Assembly: GCA_002211745.1 (NCBI GenBank)
Contig: CP022114.1
Location: forward strand, 1,240,001-1,304,000
Direction of reading: 5' to 3'
Length of the DNA: 64,000 nt
Origin: Kluyvera genomosp. 3
GTDB taxonomy: Bacteria; Pseudomonadota; Gammaproteobacteria; Enterobacterales; Enterobacteriaceae
Both the position numbers and the translations under genes were made by a program. This document shows positions 1 through 9,546 of this stretch, one piece after another; the stretch's first letter is position 1, and each line of letters begins with the position of its first letter. The notes under the pieces were generated by a model, which worked only from the letters and a program-made list of their open reading frames with translations, ran no database searches and was not told the DNA's origin.

Positions 1-588
1 GTTGAAAGCTCGTCGTGGTACTCCATCCAGCCCGAACCGCCGCGACCAGTGTGTCCGGGATCACCAGTTCCCCAGAAAGGGTTTGGTGACGTACAACGTA
101 AAACGGGTATTTGCGCCGATCGTCACGGGGCGGCGCGAATGTCAGGCGGATCGGCTCTGCACACGCTGCCTTTGCTGCTACTGGGCTGTAAGAGCCACTT
201 TCCTGAATGGGTTTCGTGTTCAGCGGCGTGATGGCCGTTGCGCCGGGAATATCGTCAACTTCGGTTTTAATATCCAGATTATCATTGAGATGGTAATAGC
301 CGCTGAGTTTACCTTTTTGCGATAGCGCACTGCTGACTGTGTAGAACAGGCCCACTTTTGTCCCTGCATCACAGCTGCAATCTATTTGATAGGCGCTTCC
401 AGTGAGGGGGTTGGCAATTCCTGCGTCGTTCCAGCGACGTTCTCGGCTTGCGTCCAGTCTTTGGTTGCATTTGTGCTGAAACTGCCTTTTGCGGAGCAAG
501 CTCCGGAGATCGCGTGGGCTGGGGTCGTCAATAGCGCCAGTAGCACGGCAATAATGGTGGTTTTTATTAACGGCTTCTTCATTGACAT
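1..588 (-). CDS. Fimbrial minor subunit or tip adhesin (partial, frameshifted)
   Basis: Secreted subunit of a chaperone-usher fimbria, last visible gene of the operon and cut by the left window edge. It begins MSMKK, followed by a hydrophobic core and an AHA cleavage site near residue 27; the mature part starts ISGACSAKGSF. The usher stop codon (579-581) lies inside this gene's start, a 10-bp overlap that suggests translational coupling. The frame breaks at the C run near 405 and again near 130 and 75. Reading through restores segments such as TKVGLFYTVSSAL and GKLSGYYHLND, which look like the two-domain, beta-rich minor pilins that follow ushers. Tip-adhesin role is inferred from position only; it could equally be an adaptor subunit. 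Confidence 0.65.
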
Positions 589-3041
589 AGTGCACTCCCA
601 TTCTGGATTGCGGCGCTGCGACCGGTATTTTCCGGCAGGCTAAAGGTGAATTGGCACTGTTGATCCGGCTGGTTGCCCAGCGTACGGACCAGCTCTGCGG
701 CTGGCTGTTCACTCCGGTGATGTACAGCACGCCACCTTCATCGACGATACTCTGCTGCGTCTGACTGCTGGCCATGGCGCCAAAGGGCAGCGCTTTCCCA
801 CGGGCATCGGTAAGTTTCAGCAGCACGCGGTAACCTGTCTGAGCCATAAAATGCGCAGTAACGGCGGCGCCCGGTTAGGTACCACGGTGCGCACGGTTTC
901 AGTGACATCGACGTTATCTGGCATTTGCGTGGTGTCGAGGGCGATGGCGTTTTCCTGATACGCCGTCAGGTAAGGGATAACGGCATAGCCAAAATAGTCG
1001 GTGGCGATACCGGGATAATTTTTCACCCGAATCCCAGCCGCACCGTTGGCGTCAATTAGCGCAAAGGCATTGCCCAGCGGCTGCGACAACGTTACGCCGT
1101 GGCGATGGGCGACGATACCGCCGGAAAGGCCGTAGCTCAGTTGGCGGTTATCGCTGCTGTAGTCATAGCCAGCATTCAGCGTACCGTAGGCAGAACGGTA
1201 GCTGCCGTACAGGCTGCTGCTGTCTGAGTCGTCGCCCTGGCTTTGGCGCTGTTTCAGGTTGTAGCTCAGTCGATTATCTTCCAGCAGTGAGCCGTTAATG
1301 CCCACCTCATGCTGAGTAGCGCGATTGCGCTGATCGGTGGTGCGCCAGGTCGCCTGGGCGTGCGACAGCCAGCGATCGAGCGGCACGCTCAGGCTGAGCG
1401 ACAGCGTACGATCGTTTTCGCTGTCCTGCGAATGAGTGAACTGGCCGCTGAGGTTATAGCTCACGCCCCACAGATTACCGTTCAGGCCAATCGACAGATT
1501 TTTATCCTGTTGTCCACGATCCCAGTACTCCTGTTGTGAGCCGGAGGCATAAAAGCTCATGCCGACCAATAGCGATTGGCTAATGCTGAACTGAGTTTCG
1601 CTGCGCAGGCGGTCGTCGGCGTTGATATCCTTCTGGTTGGCATCAGAGAAGTTGAAATAACCGCTACTGGTGTAGCGGTAGTAGCTTAGCGACACGCTGG
1701 TGCCGCTTTCCGGTAGATCTTTGATGTACTGAGTGCGCCAACTGTAGCCGTGATAGTTTTCGTCGTTATTAAGCTGAGTGTCCGCGCGGCTGACGTCCAC
1801 TGATACCGCCCCAGTACGCCGAGCGTAGAACCAAGGCCCAGAGCCACCGCCCGGTAGTCCTGCGAGGCGTTCAGCCCACCATAGAGCGTGAACGTATTGT
1901 TCAGACCATAACTGGCAGTGCTTTCAAGGAACTCCGGCTCGTTGCTGTCCTGCGCGCTGGCCGCGCGAAAGCGCCCAGCGGTGACGCTGTATTTCAGATA
2001 GCCCGGTCTTTGCATCTGTGGCAGTGCGGAGAACGGCTGGACGAAATGGCGTATGCTGCCGTCGGCTTCTTCGATAGTGACGTCTAAGTCGCCGCTGAAC
2101 GCAGAAGGGTAGAGATCGTTGATTTCAAAGGCACCCGCCGGGACGCTACTTTGATACAGGGTATAGCCGTTTTGCCGTACCGTGACGATAGCGCTGGAGT
2201 TGGCGATGCCGCGAATGGTTGGCGCAAAGCCGCGCTGGCTGTTGGGCAGCATGGTTTCATCGGAGTAGAGCCGTACGCCGGCAAACTGATAGCTGGTGAA
2301 TACCGTGCCTTCGGTTGCGCTTTCGCCCATCACCAACTGCGATTTCAGGCTTTTGATATCCCGTTGCAGCCAGCTATTAATGCTATCCCAACGCGTGTCG
2401 TTTTCGCTGTGTGTCCAGGTCGAGTAGTTGCGCAGTCGCCAGGGGCCGATGTTGGCGCCATTTTGCATATTCAGATACTGGCGTTGGTTACTGTCATTGT
2501 CGTACTGGTTTTGCGAACCGCTAAAGTTGTAGTTGGTGAACAGTACCGGCATCCCATCGTCCCAGCGTGCAGGATCAACATAGCCTCGGGCGTCACGATA
2601 AAGGGCAATCTGCGGTACGCTGAGATGAAGCCGACTGTGATTGATATCAAACTGCGAGATGCTGCCGGGTATTGCCTGCGCCAGATTGGCAATGATTGTG
2701 CTGTTGTCCTGCTCCGCCAGCTGTGGATAATCGTCGATTTTAAAGCCCAGTTCACGCAGTTGCCCAAGGGTAAACTGAGGTATTAGCTGGTGGTCCTTAC
2801 CCGCGATAAACGGTAACTTACGCTGGGTTATTTTCTTTTTATTAATATAAATATCAACGATATAATCTCCAGGGAGTTGAGCGTCATTCTGAGAGAATAT
2901 CGTGAGATCCACTGCCTGCTGGCCGCTTTTCTCCGTTTCCAGTAGGGTGGGGTCAAAGTAGAAGTCACCGGCCCAGGCATGAACGGAGGCCAGACACCCG
3001 CTGGCGATGGCGCAGTGCAGCCAGAATGCGAGCGGTTTCAT
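579..3041 (-). CDS. Fimbrial outer membrane usher (frameshifted)
   Basis: Outer membrane usher that receives chaperone-subunit complexes and threads subunits outward, about 820 residues, normal for the family. Start chosen at 3041 (MKPLAF, signal peptide to about residue 25, then GDFYFDPTLL, the usual usher N-terminus); an upstream in-frame start at 3071 would add ten residues before the signal. Plug-domain and barrel segments such as GSISQFDINHSRLHLSVPQ and FAPTIRGIANSSAIVTVRQN are present, and the C-terminal plug-like domain ends QNGSALCQ. The frame breaks near 1805, 880 and 675, each time in a G or C run, so the gene reads as four pieces. It follows the chaperone after 72 bp and overlaps the next subunit gene. 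Confidence 0.88.
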
Positions 3042-3113
3042 GGTTGATAAATGCGGCGTTCTTGGCACCATATCGCTTGTCGTTCCCTGAAAGCTATCAT
3101 TGTGAAGAGTGGC

Positions 3114-3803
3114 TTATTGCAGCGTCCGGGTTTCCGTTTTGGTGGTGCCGCCGTAGTCGTTGATGGCGGCCCACTGCACCGTTTTCCCTGCAGCTGCGGG
3201 CACAGCCAGCCGTTGATGTTCACCGGGAGCGATATACTCGATTTTATTGGTGAGATCGGTTTTCCCTAACGCAAGACCGGCGAATACGACGTAATAAGCG
3301 GATGGGTTATATATATCTAAATCATTACCCTCATATTTATATTCAAGAGATTTATAGGCATCGTACGGCTTGCCGACTAAATTTTCCGGACGATAAAACA
3401 GTTTGATTCGTGTTTTAAAGACCAGCGTTAGCGTATTATTCTCATCTGCGGATTGGCTTTTGGCAGGGATAGCACGCACGTTAATAAAGAAAAGCGACTC
3501 TTTATTACTGGCAATATTTCCCGATGATTTAATTATTCTTAACGATGAATCACTACCGGCATTCAGGCGAAAAAGCGGTGGTGTAATAATAAACGGGCCA
3601 CGCGCCGTTCCCTGCGCATTATCGACCCATGACTGCAATAGATAGGGCAGTTTCTCGCTGCGGTTTGCCACCGGCAATGCTGCCTCTTTTTTCGCGGCAT
3701 CGTAGATGACGCGGGTTCTCTCCAGCACAATGCCACCGGCGATGCACTGGCTGACCCAACCGCCCAGCAGCAGTGTCAAAATGAGCAAGGTGTTTTTTTT
3801 CAT
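3114..3803 (-). CDS. Periplasmic fimbrial chaperone
   Basis: PapD/FimC-type chaperone of 229 residues, intact. Signal peptide [23 protein letters not shown], then the first immunoglobulin-like domain with [18 protein letters not shown] and the family signature [15 protein letters not shown], the conserved basic residue and the P-PPLFRL segment that precedes the subunit-capping edge strand; the second domain holds [10 protein letters not shown] and the [12 protein letters not shown] motif. It binds pilins by donor-strand complementation in the periplasm and delivers them to the usher encoded next. The gene follows the pilin gene after an 79-bp gap containing a strong hairpin. Confidence 0.93.
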   Translation of the reverse strand: MKKNTLLILTLLLGGWVSQCIAGGIVLERTRVIYDAAKKEAALPVANRSEKLPYLLQSWVDNAQGTARGPFIITPPLFRLNAGSDSSLRIIKSSGNIASNKESLFFINVRAIPAKSQSADENNTLTLVFKTRIKLFYRPENLVGKPYDAYKSLEYKYEGNDLDIYNPSAYYVVFAGLALGKTDLTNKIEYIAPGEHQRLAVPAAAGKTVQWAAINDYGGTTKTETRTLQ

Positions 3804-3834
3804 CGCAGTTATCCTTAACCTGGCGAGAGAAAGT

Positions 3835-3870
3835 GTCTCTTTCCCTGTTTATGGAAAGAGGGAAAGAGAC
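3835..3870 (-). promoter_or_regulatory. Perfect 12-bp stem-loop between pilin and chaperone genes
   Basis: GTCTCTTTCCCT (3835-3846) is exactly complementary to AGGGAAAGAGAC (3859-3870) around a 12-nt loop. It lies in the pilin mRNA downstream of the pilin stop codon and is not followed by a T run on the minus strand, so it looks more like a processing, stability or attenuation hairpin than a full terminator. Such elements let pilin be made in excess of chaperone and usher. Confidence 0.7.
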
Positions 3871-3882
3871 GGCGAATGAGGA

Positions 3883-4454
3883 TTAGCGATAGTCGATGGT
3901 GACATCAACGATAGCGTTGGCTTCCCCGGGGTGATCTGCAATGGGTCGACGGTGGATACGTAGTAGGCTTGCAGCCCTACGGTTGTGGTGCCGTCAGCCT
4001 CAGGAGTAAAACTGATTTTTGGTTCAGTGAGTTTATTGAGCGACATTTGCGCGCCGTCGCTGGCCCTGTCAATACGGATACCAACACCCGTCGCAGCGGT
4101 ATCCAGGCTGCTAACGGCGACCAGATCGTCGTGGCCGGCCACGGTGCCGCCAGTACGAGTTTCCAGCCACAGTTGGAACGAATTGTCCGTTGTACCGTCA
4201 ACGTGCAACCACGGTATGGTTGGGCAGTTTTTCAGTGGAATATCAACGGGAATCGCCGGGGAGCGATCGCCAACGTTTTTAAACTGCTTTGCAGCGTAAT
4301 GACCCAGTTCTATGTTGATAGTATCGCCATTGGTGAATTCACAGGTGCTGGATAAAATCTCACCCGTAAATTCAATAGTACCGTCCGTTGCCCATGCGCT
4401 TCCTGCTGAAAGCGCCAGCAGACTGACCGCTACCGATTTTGCAACTTTGTTCAT
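3883..4454 (-). CDS. Major fimbrial subunit (pilin), frameshifted near its end
   Basis: Type 1-like pilin of about 190 residues. Start at 4454 (MNKVAKS) is chosen over the in-frame ATG at 4475 because GAGG lies about 9 bases upstream and the signal peptide then ends at SAWA. The mature protein starts TDGTIEFTGEILSSTCEF and has the usual cysteine pair (STCEF and KNCPTI). The frame breaks in the G run near 3929; restoring one base gives the expected C-terminus ending IVDVTIDYR with the penultimate tyrosine typical of pilins, stop at 3883-3885. First gene of the operon; the stem-loop just downstream probably sets its high expression relative to chaperone and usher. Confidence 0.88.
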
Positions 4455-4475
4455 CAAAGTACCTCGTTCTTCCAT

Positions 4476-4870
4476 GTAATATATAAATGAATAAATAATT
4501 AATATTTATTTGCATTATCCAAAATAATATTAATATCGCGAGGATAATATTACATGTGCGATTTTCGATCTGTTCTATGCGCTTTTTTTCGGATTTTATT
4601 TATGCCTGTTGTTACGATGTCTATTTACTATTAATAATAAAATTGTTAACGGCGAGTGTTTTGTCTTGTGAATATATATAAGACAGAAAGGCAGGTGTGA
4701 TGCACCGCCAGATATAATGTTATTGCTCAGGGGCAAAGCCAGAAACCCGCATTGCCGTTCAATACGAGCATTGTAGTGGCAATCTTCTGACGATTTTCAG
4801 GTATGAGGCAGATGTCAGATAGCGGTAATGCTTGCAGCACAAGTTCTTCTTCGCGGAGGGACGCATCGGG
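4476..4870. other. AT-rich intergenic region upstream of the fimbrial operon
   Basis: About 400 bp with no coding potential. The part next to the pilin gene (4476-4700) is much more AT-rich than the surroundings, with several TATA-like tracts on the minus strand, and probably holds the fimbrial promoter; such regions are commonly H-NS-bound (inference). I see no invertible-element inverted repeats. Confidence 0.5.
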
Positions 4871-4874
4871 TAAT

Positions 4875-4898
4875 CAGGGCGGTATCGCTACCGCCCTG
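4875..4898 (-). terminator. Hairpin after the small lipoprotein gene
   Basis: CAGGGCGGTA and TACCGCCCTG form a perfect 10-bp stem with a TCGC loop, 11 bases beyond the lipoprotein stop codon. No T run follows on either strand, so termination efficiency is uncertain; it may be a 3-prime-end stabilising hairpin. Confidence 0.5.
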
Positions 4899-4908
4899 GA
4901 GGAGACGC

Positions 4909-5106
4909 TTAACGGGAATCTTTGAGGATCTGGTCGCATTTCTCGTTGCTGGCCTGGCCATTGCCGGACATTGCCGCCTGAATGCACTCCTGATAATCCA
5001 TTGGCGAAATGGTTTCGCTACTGCTGCTGTGCGTCTGTTGTACAGGCGTTGTACTGCCGCAGCCAGCCAACAGGAGGGGTAGCAGAATCGATAGGTATTT
5101 TTTCAT
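4909..5106 (-). CDS. Small lipoprotein of unknown function
   Basis: Protein of 65 residues with a clear lipoprotein signal: MKKYLSILLPLLLAGC, lipobox LAGC with Cys16 as the acylated residue, followed by GSTT, no aspartate at +2, so outer membrane sorting is expected. The rest is a Ser/Gln-rich linker followed by a short helix-prone segment with two cysteines (YQECIQAAMSG and NEKCDQILKD). It starts 15 bp after the stop codon of the exported glycosidase gene and is probably the last gene of that operon. No family recognised. Confidence 0.75.
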   Translation of the reverse strand: MKKYLSILLPLLLAGCGSTTPVQQTHSSSSETISPMDYQECIQAAMSGNGQASNEKCDQILKDSR

Positions 5107-5120
5107 AGATATCCCAGTCG

Positions 5121-8033
5121 TTAGTGTTCGTTACTGTAAAGGGTGAATAACAGCGTTTGCGAAGGAGCATCCTGCCAGCTTTTGCCGCCATCGGAGGAGC
5201 GGCGCAGCTTGCCACCGGCATAGTGTGCGCTGTCGCTGCTCAATGTGCCGTAGCTGTTTGTGCCTACCGCGTCGCTGGCGGCGGAATCCTGTGAGCTGAG
5301 TAATAAACCGTAGCGTTTATGCTTATCCAGTCCGTTTAAGCGCGGCCACAGCGAGTAAATAGCCGGTTTCGCGGGCAGATTGAACGGCGGCAGTGCGGCG
5401 CTGAACAACGTTTTCTCCGGGACATTCTGGGCATTAAGCTGCACAATCTGCACGCGGAAGTTATCGCCCGGTACGGTGTTGACGTAGTTTTCAAACAACC
5501 AGAAATCAATCTTCGGCAGATCGCTATTCTTGAGCGTGAAGGTTTGCATCAGCTGATGCGGCCCATGGAGATCGAAGCGCTTTTCGCCACTTTGCGGGCC
5601 ATCGCTGACGATACGCATTGCCGGTACGGCGCTCGCCGCGTGATAGGCGTTAATCTGCGGCGGCTGAACGTTGCCTTTGCTGTCGAGATAGCTAAGGCGA
5701 ATCTGGCGGGCGCTGACCGCCGGGAAGGCAACGGTTCGCCGATCGCCAACCAGATAGCCGCGCGTCAACGGATGCCACTGCACACCGTCACCCCACGACA
5801 GCGTGTAGTTGCGTATGGCGAACGGCTCGGGTTCCTGAATCGTAATCTGGTTCAAACGGGTAGGGCGCGGGAAGGTCAGCGTAAAGCTCTTCTCGGCGCG
5901 ACTTAGCTGCAAACCGGCGGCCAGATCTCGAGGTGGCTGCACCGTGCTTTGCGGCGTATGAGTAAAGTGCAAAATAGCCGTTTCACCCGCCGCGAGCCGA
6001 TAGTTAACCTCATCCGTTTTCTGCTGCCAGCGGGCGCCGTCGTACAGGCTGTTAACCTGCCACGGTGTGCTGCCCGTCAGGCCCAACTCGGCGGTGGTGA
6101 TTCGCCATGACTTTTTCGTATCGCCCCAGTTAGTAAACGAGACGTAGACACTATTATCTGGCGCATGTTGTACCAGCACCTCCGGACTATGCTCGCCCTG
6201 ATGATAGACGTTGTTCAGGCTTAACGGGCGTGCGGCGACACCGGTTGTGGCGAGCGCCAGTAGCGGTTTATTTTCCAGCCACGTGCTGCGGTCCTCGTCG
6301 ACAAACGGCAGATTATCGCCTGCCAGCCAGTGTCCGCCATCCATGGCGACGGCGGTTGCCAGCCGCAGCGCGGCTCGTTGTCCGGAGCGGGAATCACCCT
6401 GCAATAGCTGTTCCGGCACGAACATGTCGGCATCGTTGTAGCGATACAGCGTGCCGTTGCTCCACCAGGAAAGCGCACTGTTAAACGCCTGGCGTTCAAT
6501 ACCGCTATAGTCGGCAACGCCCAGCGAGGTGTCACAGGCTGCGCGACGGCCCTGGGTAAAGGCGCGGGTAGCAGCGGCGAGATCGAGGCATCGAGGAACA
6601 CCGGATGCTTCGCCTTCAGCGCCTCGTCGCGCATAATTTGCATGCCGAGGCGATAGTTCTGAATACCGTTCACTGCCGGGTCATGGTGCTGGCCTTCGTA
6701 CAGCCCATATCGAGAAAATCGAGCTTGATGTAGTCAAAGCCCAGTCGATATAGTTTTTGATATTGCGCCGCACGATGTATTGCGCCGCCGGATGGGACAT
6801 GTCCAACGCGTAGCTGCCGAGATAGGTTTTAATCAGCTTGCCGTCTTTATCTTTCAGGCAGGCGTCCGGTGGGTGTAGCCGGTATCATCCACCGGCAGAT
6901 CCAGCCAGTTTTCATAGATAGCGAATGGGGTCAGATAGCCGCCCGCCTTAAGCCTTTTTTATGCACGTAGTCGGTGAAGGTGGTCATTCCTTGTGGATAG
7001 CCGTCGGGTTGAAAACCACCGTCCATGTTGACGTATTCATAGCCCAGCGGTTTAAGGTGTTGGGCGATGTAGTCGGTCATGGCATACATATCGCGGGCCT
7101 TGCCGTAGCTGTCGTGCGAGTAAAAGGCGTTAAAGCCGACCGGCACCTTGCCCTGCCAGCGCATGCCTGACTCGCCCTGGTTATAAACCGCGCCGTAGGT
7201 TTCCAGCCCGTCGCGGTAGTCGCTGAAGTAGCCGAGGAAAAAGAGGTCCGAGGCCACCTGCGTGCCGCGCTGCTCGCCACCCCAGTTGTACAGCGCGAAC
7301 TGGCTAAGCGGCGCGTTAGGCTGTTTCGCCTCGCCCAGTTGTTGGCTGCTTTTCCATTTTTGTACCGTTGCCGCGCCGGCCACCAGACCGTGACGATTCT
7401 GGTTATCAAAAAGCGCCGTCACCCAGTGGCTGATGCCGTTGAACTTCACCATCGGCTCTTGCGGGTCGGCGAAGCGGTCGGTGCCGTTCTGGCTCAGGCC
7501 AAAATGATTGACCGGGGCAACGCCGAAATCAAAATTGTTGGTGTAGGGCGTGGTATAGATGCGTTTATCGCCGCCCACGCCGATATCGGCAAAAGCGGCG
7601 GCAATGGGGGTCAGACGGCTTACGGTTAGTGCTGTTGGCGCGGAAACCATCATGTCGCTCAACAGCCACGGTTTGTCATCAAAAAACCAGAAGTCGGTGG
7701 TGAGCGTACGTCCGTCGGCAAAGCGAGCGGTTAGCACCAGTTTGTTGCCCTTGCCCAGCGTTTGTCGTTAATGGTTTGCCATTCGGATGAACGCTGGCTG
7801 GCCTGCTGGCTGTTTAGCGTTAACGCCTGCAACTGCGCTTTGCTGTGAAAACCAGTAATCAGCGGGGTATCGCGCCACAGAATGTCGCCTTCGCCACTGT
7901 TGAGGCGATAGCGCAGTGTATAGTCGCCGTGCTGGACGGTGACTTCGTTCCCCTGCTGGCTGAACAGCGCCGCCTGGGCGCAGGGGAGCAGAGCGGCAAA
8001 CAGCAGCCCGGCCCATTTCAGTGATAGTGTCAT
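5121..8033 (-). CDS. Exported clan GH-D glycosidase (alpha-galactosidase-like), frameshifted
   Basis: Large secreted or periplasmic glycoside hydrolase, about 970 residues. Signal peptide MTLSLKWAGLLFAALLPCAQA, an N-terminal beta-sandwich region, then a TIM-barrel segment with GYEYVNMDGGFQPDGY and GFDYIKLDFLDMG. The Asp in KLDF matches the catalytic nucleophile position of GH27/GH36 enzymes, and NDADMFVPE could carry the acid/base Asp. The C-terminal third contains LNQITIQEPEPFAIRNYTLS, which resembles a discoidin (F5/8 type C) carbohydrate-binding fold. Frame breaks lie near 7740, 6940, 6870, 6700 and 6560, in G or C runs. It follows the porin gene after 23 bp. Substrate is inferred from the neighbouring alpha-galactosidase; exact GH family is uncertain. 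Confidence 0.72.
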
Positions 8034-8056
8034 CGTATTCTCGCTAGTAGCTAAGA

Positions 8057-9470
8057 TCAGAAAATAGTGAACGGTGCAATCACGTTGAATTTGATATCAA
8101 TTTCGTCCTGGAACATGTTGTTGTAACCGTTGCTGTAGTTCGGGTTACTGCCGTGGTTGTCGTAGGCAATGTAGTGCAGGTTAAACAGCGTGCCTTTCAG
8201 GCGACCGGTCTGGACGGTGTGGGCGATATTGAGTGTCCAGGCTGATTCATCGATACGCTGGCTCTGGTCTACCAGTACGCCGTTAACGGTACAGGTGGTG
8301 CAGGGTTTGGCGTTCCAGCCGTAGGCGTAACCGACGCCGACCGCCCAGCCGGGCAGATCGTAGTTTTTCAGGTCATAGGTGACGGCAGCAAAGGCCGAGG
8401 TTTCGCCGTTGGCGTCGAAGTCGGAAGCGGCATCCCACCAGATATCCAGACGACCGTTAGAGCTGGCGTAAGCTGGGGTAATACGTTGCAGGAAGAAGCC
8501 CTGGTTACCTTCTGCTTTTACCGTCTGCGCCTCCAGGCGGAAGTCGAGCGTATCGACGGTGTAGCCGAGGGTGATCCCTGGAGCCACGCCAGACCGGAGT
8601 ATTCATCGTTGATTGACCCATAGGCGCCCAGGGTGCCATCGCCAACCATATCCTTCGCGCCGTAGAACTGATAGCTGGTGCGCAGCATATTGCCCGCGAC
8701 CGGGAAGCTGTAAGAGACCTTCCCCATGTACTGGTTCATAAAACCTTCCGCCTGCGCCCAGGAAGCTTCCAGCAGCAGGTTATTTTTGAAGTCGTATTTC
8801 ACCCCAGCGCCTGAACGTAGTCGATTTTGGTTTTATTATCGGCGGCGCGGAATTCATACATCTCGGTATACCACGGGCCTTATATTTATCTGACCATAAA
8901 TAAGAACTGGAGAGGGCACCGTATTGACCGAAATCCCAGCTGCCGCCGACTTCACTACCCTGATAGGCGCCAGGGACAAAGCCCCAGTGCACGGCTAATA
9001 GGGTCTGGCCGGAGGGTTGAATATAACCAGAACGCATCCAGTAATCGTTATATTTTAATTTCATCGCCGCTTTATAGAGGTTAAAACCGCCGTCATCGCC
9101 CGCCCATTTTTCGCCCCAGCGCTGGTTAGCTGAACTGAGGCTGATTTCGTTTGGGTGCGCGGCGTTGCCGGTCGCCAGGTTAGCGGCGGCAAAGCCGCGA
9201 CGTCGAAACCAATAAAATCGGCGGCGTAGCCGGAGGTAAAATCGAGATTGGCATTAAAGGTAGCGTGGTGGAGATCTTCAACGTAATCGCCGTAGGTGGC
9301 GCTGCCCGGCGTCATATCGCGCTTATCGCGATAGCGCTGAGAATAATAGATCCGCCGGTTAAATGTGAGTCATCCCAGAATCCTGCAGCCTGCGCCGAAG
9401 AAATAAATAACGGTGCAGTCAGCGCTGCGCTAATAAGACTAAACAGAGGAAGATTGTTGTTTTTTGACAT
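8057..9470 (-). CDS. OprD/ChiP-family outer membrane porin (frameshifted)
   Basis: Outer membrane barrel protein of about 470 residues. Signal peptide [20 protein letters not shown] ending SSAQA, then [20 protein letters not shown] once one base is restored. It follows the E. coli chitoporin ChiP (YbfM) closely through [50 protein letters not shown] and a C-terminus [10 protein letters not shown] with terminal Phe for barrel assembly. Start at 9470 has AAGGA upstream. Frame breaks near 9330, 9185, 8880, 8805 and 8590. Lying directly upstream of an exported glycosidase and beside an alpha-galactosidase and symporter, it probably admits oligosaccharides (inference); chitooligosaccharide uptake is the known role of its relative. 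Confidence 0.85.
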
Positions 9471-9546
9471 GAGGAAATCCTTCTTCATGACGAAGAATAA
9501 AAGGGCTGTTTTATTTTATGGGGCGTTAAGCCCCTGAGTTAAATGA

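Noticed and set aside
4476-4700. Invertible promoter element for fimbrial phase variation
   Set aside because: No pair of inverted repeats flanking the promoter and no recombinase gene nearby in the window.
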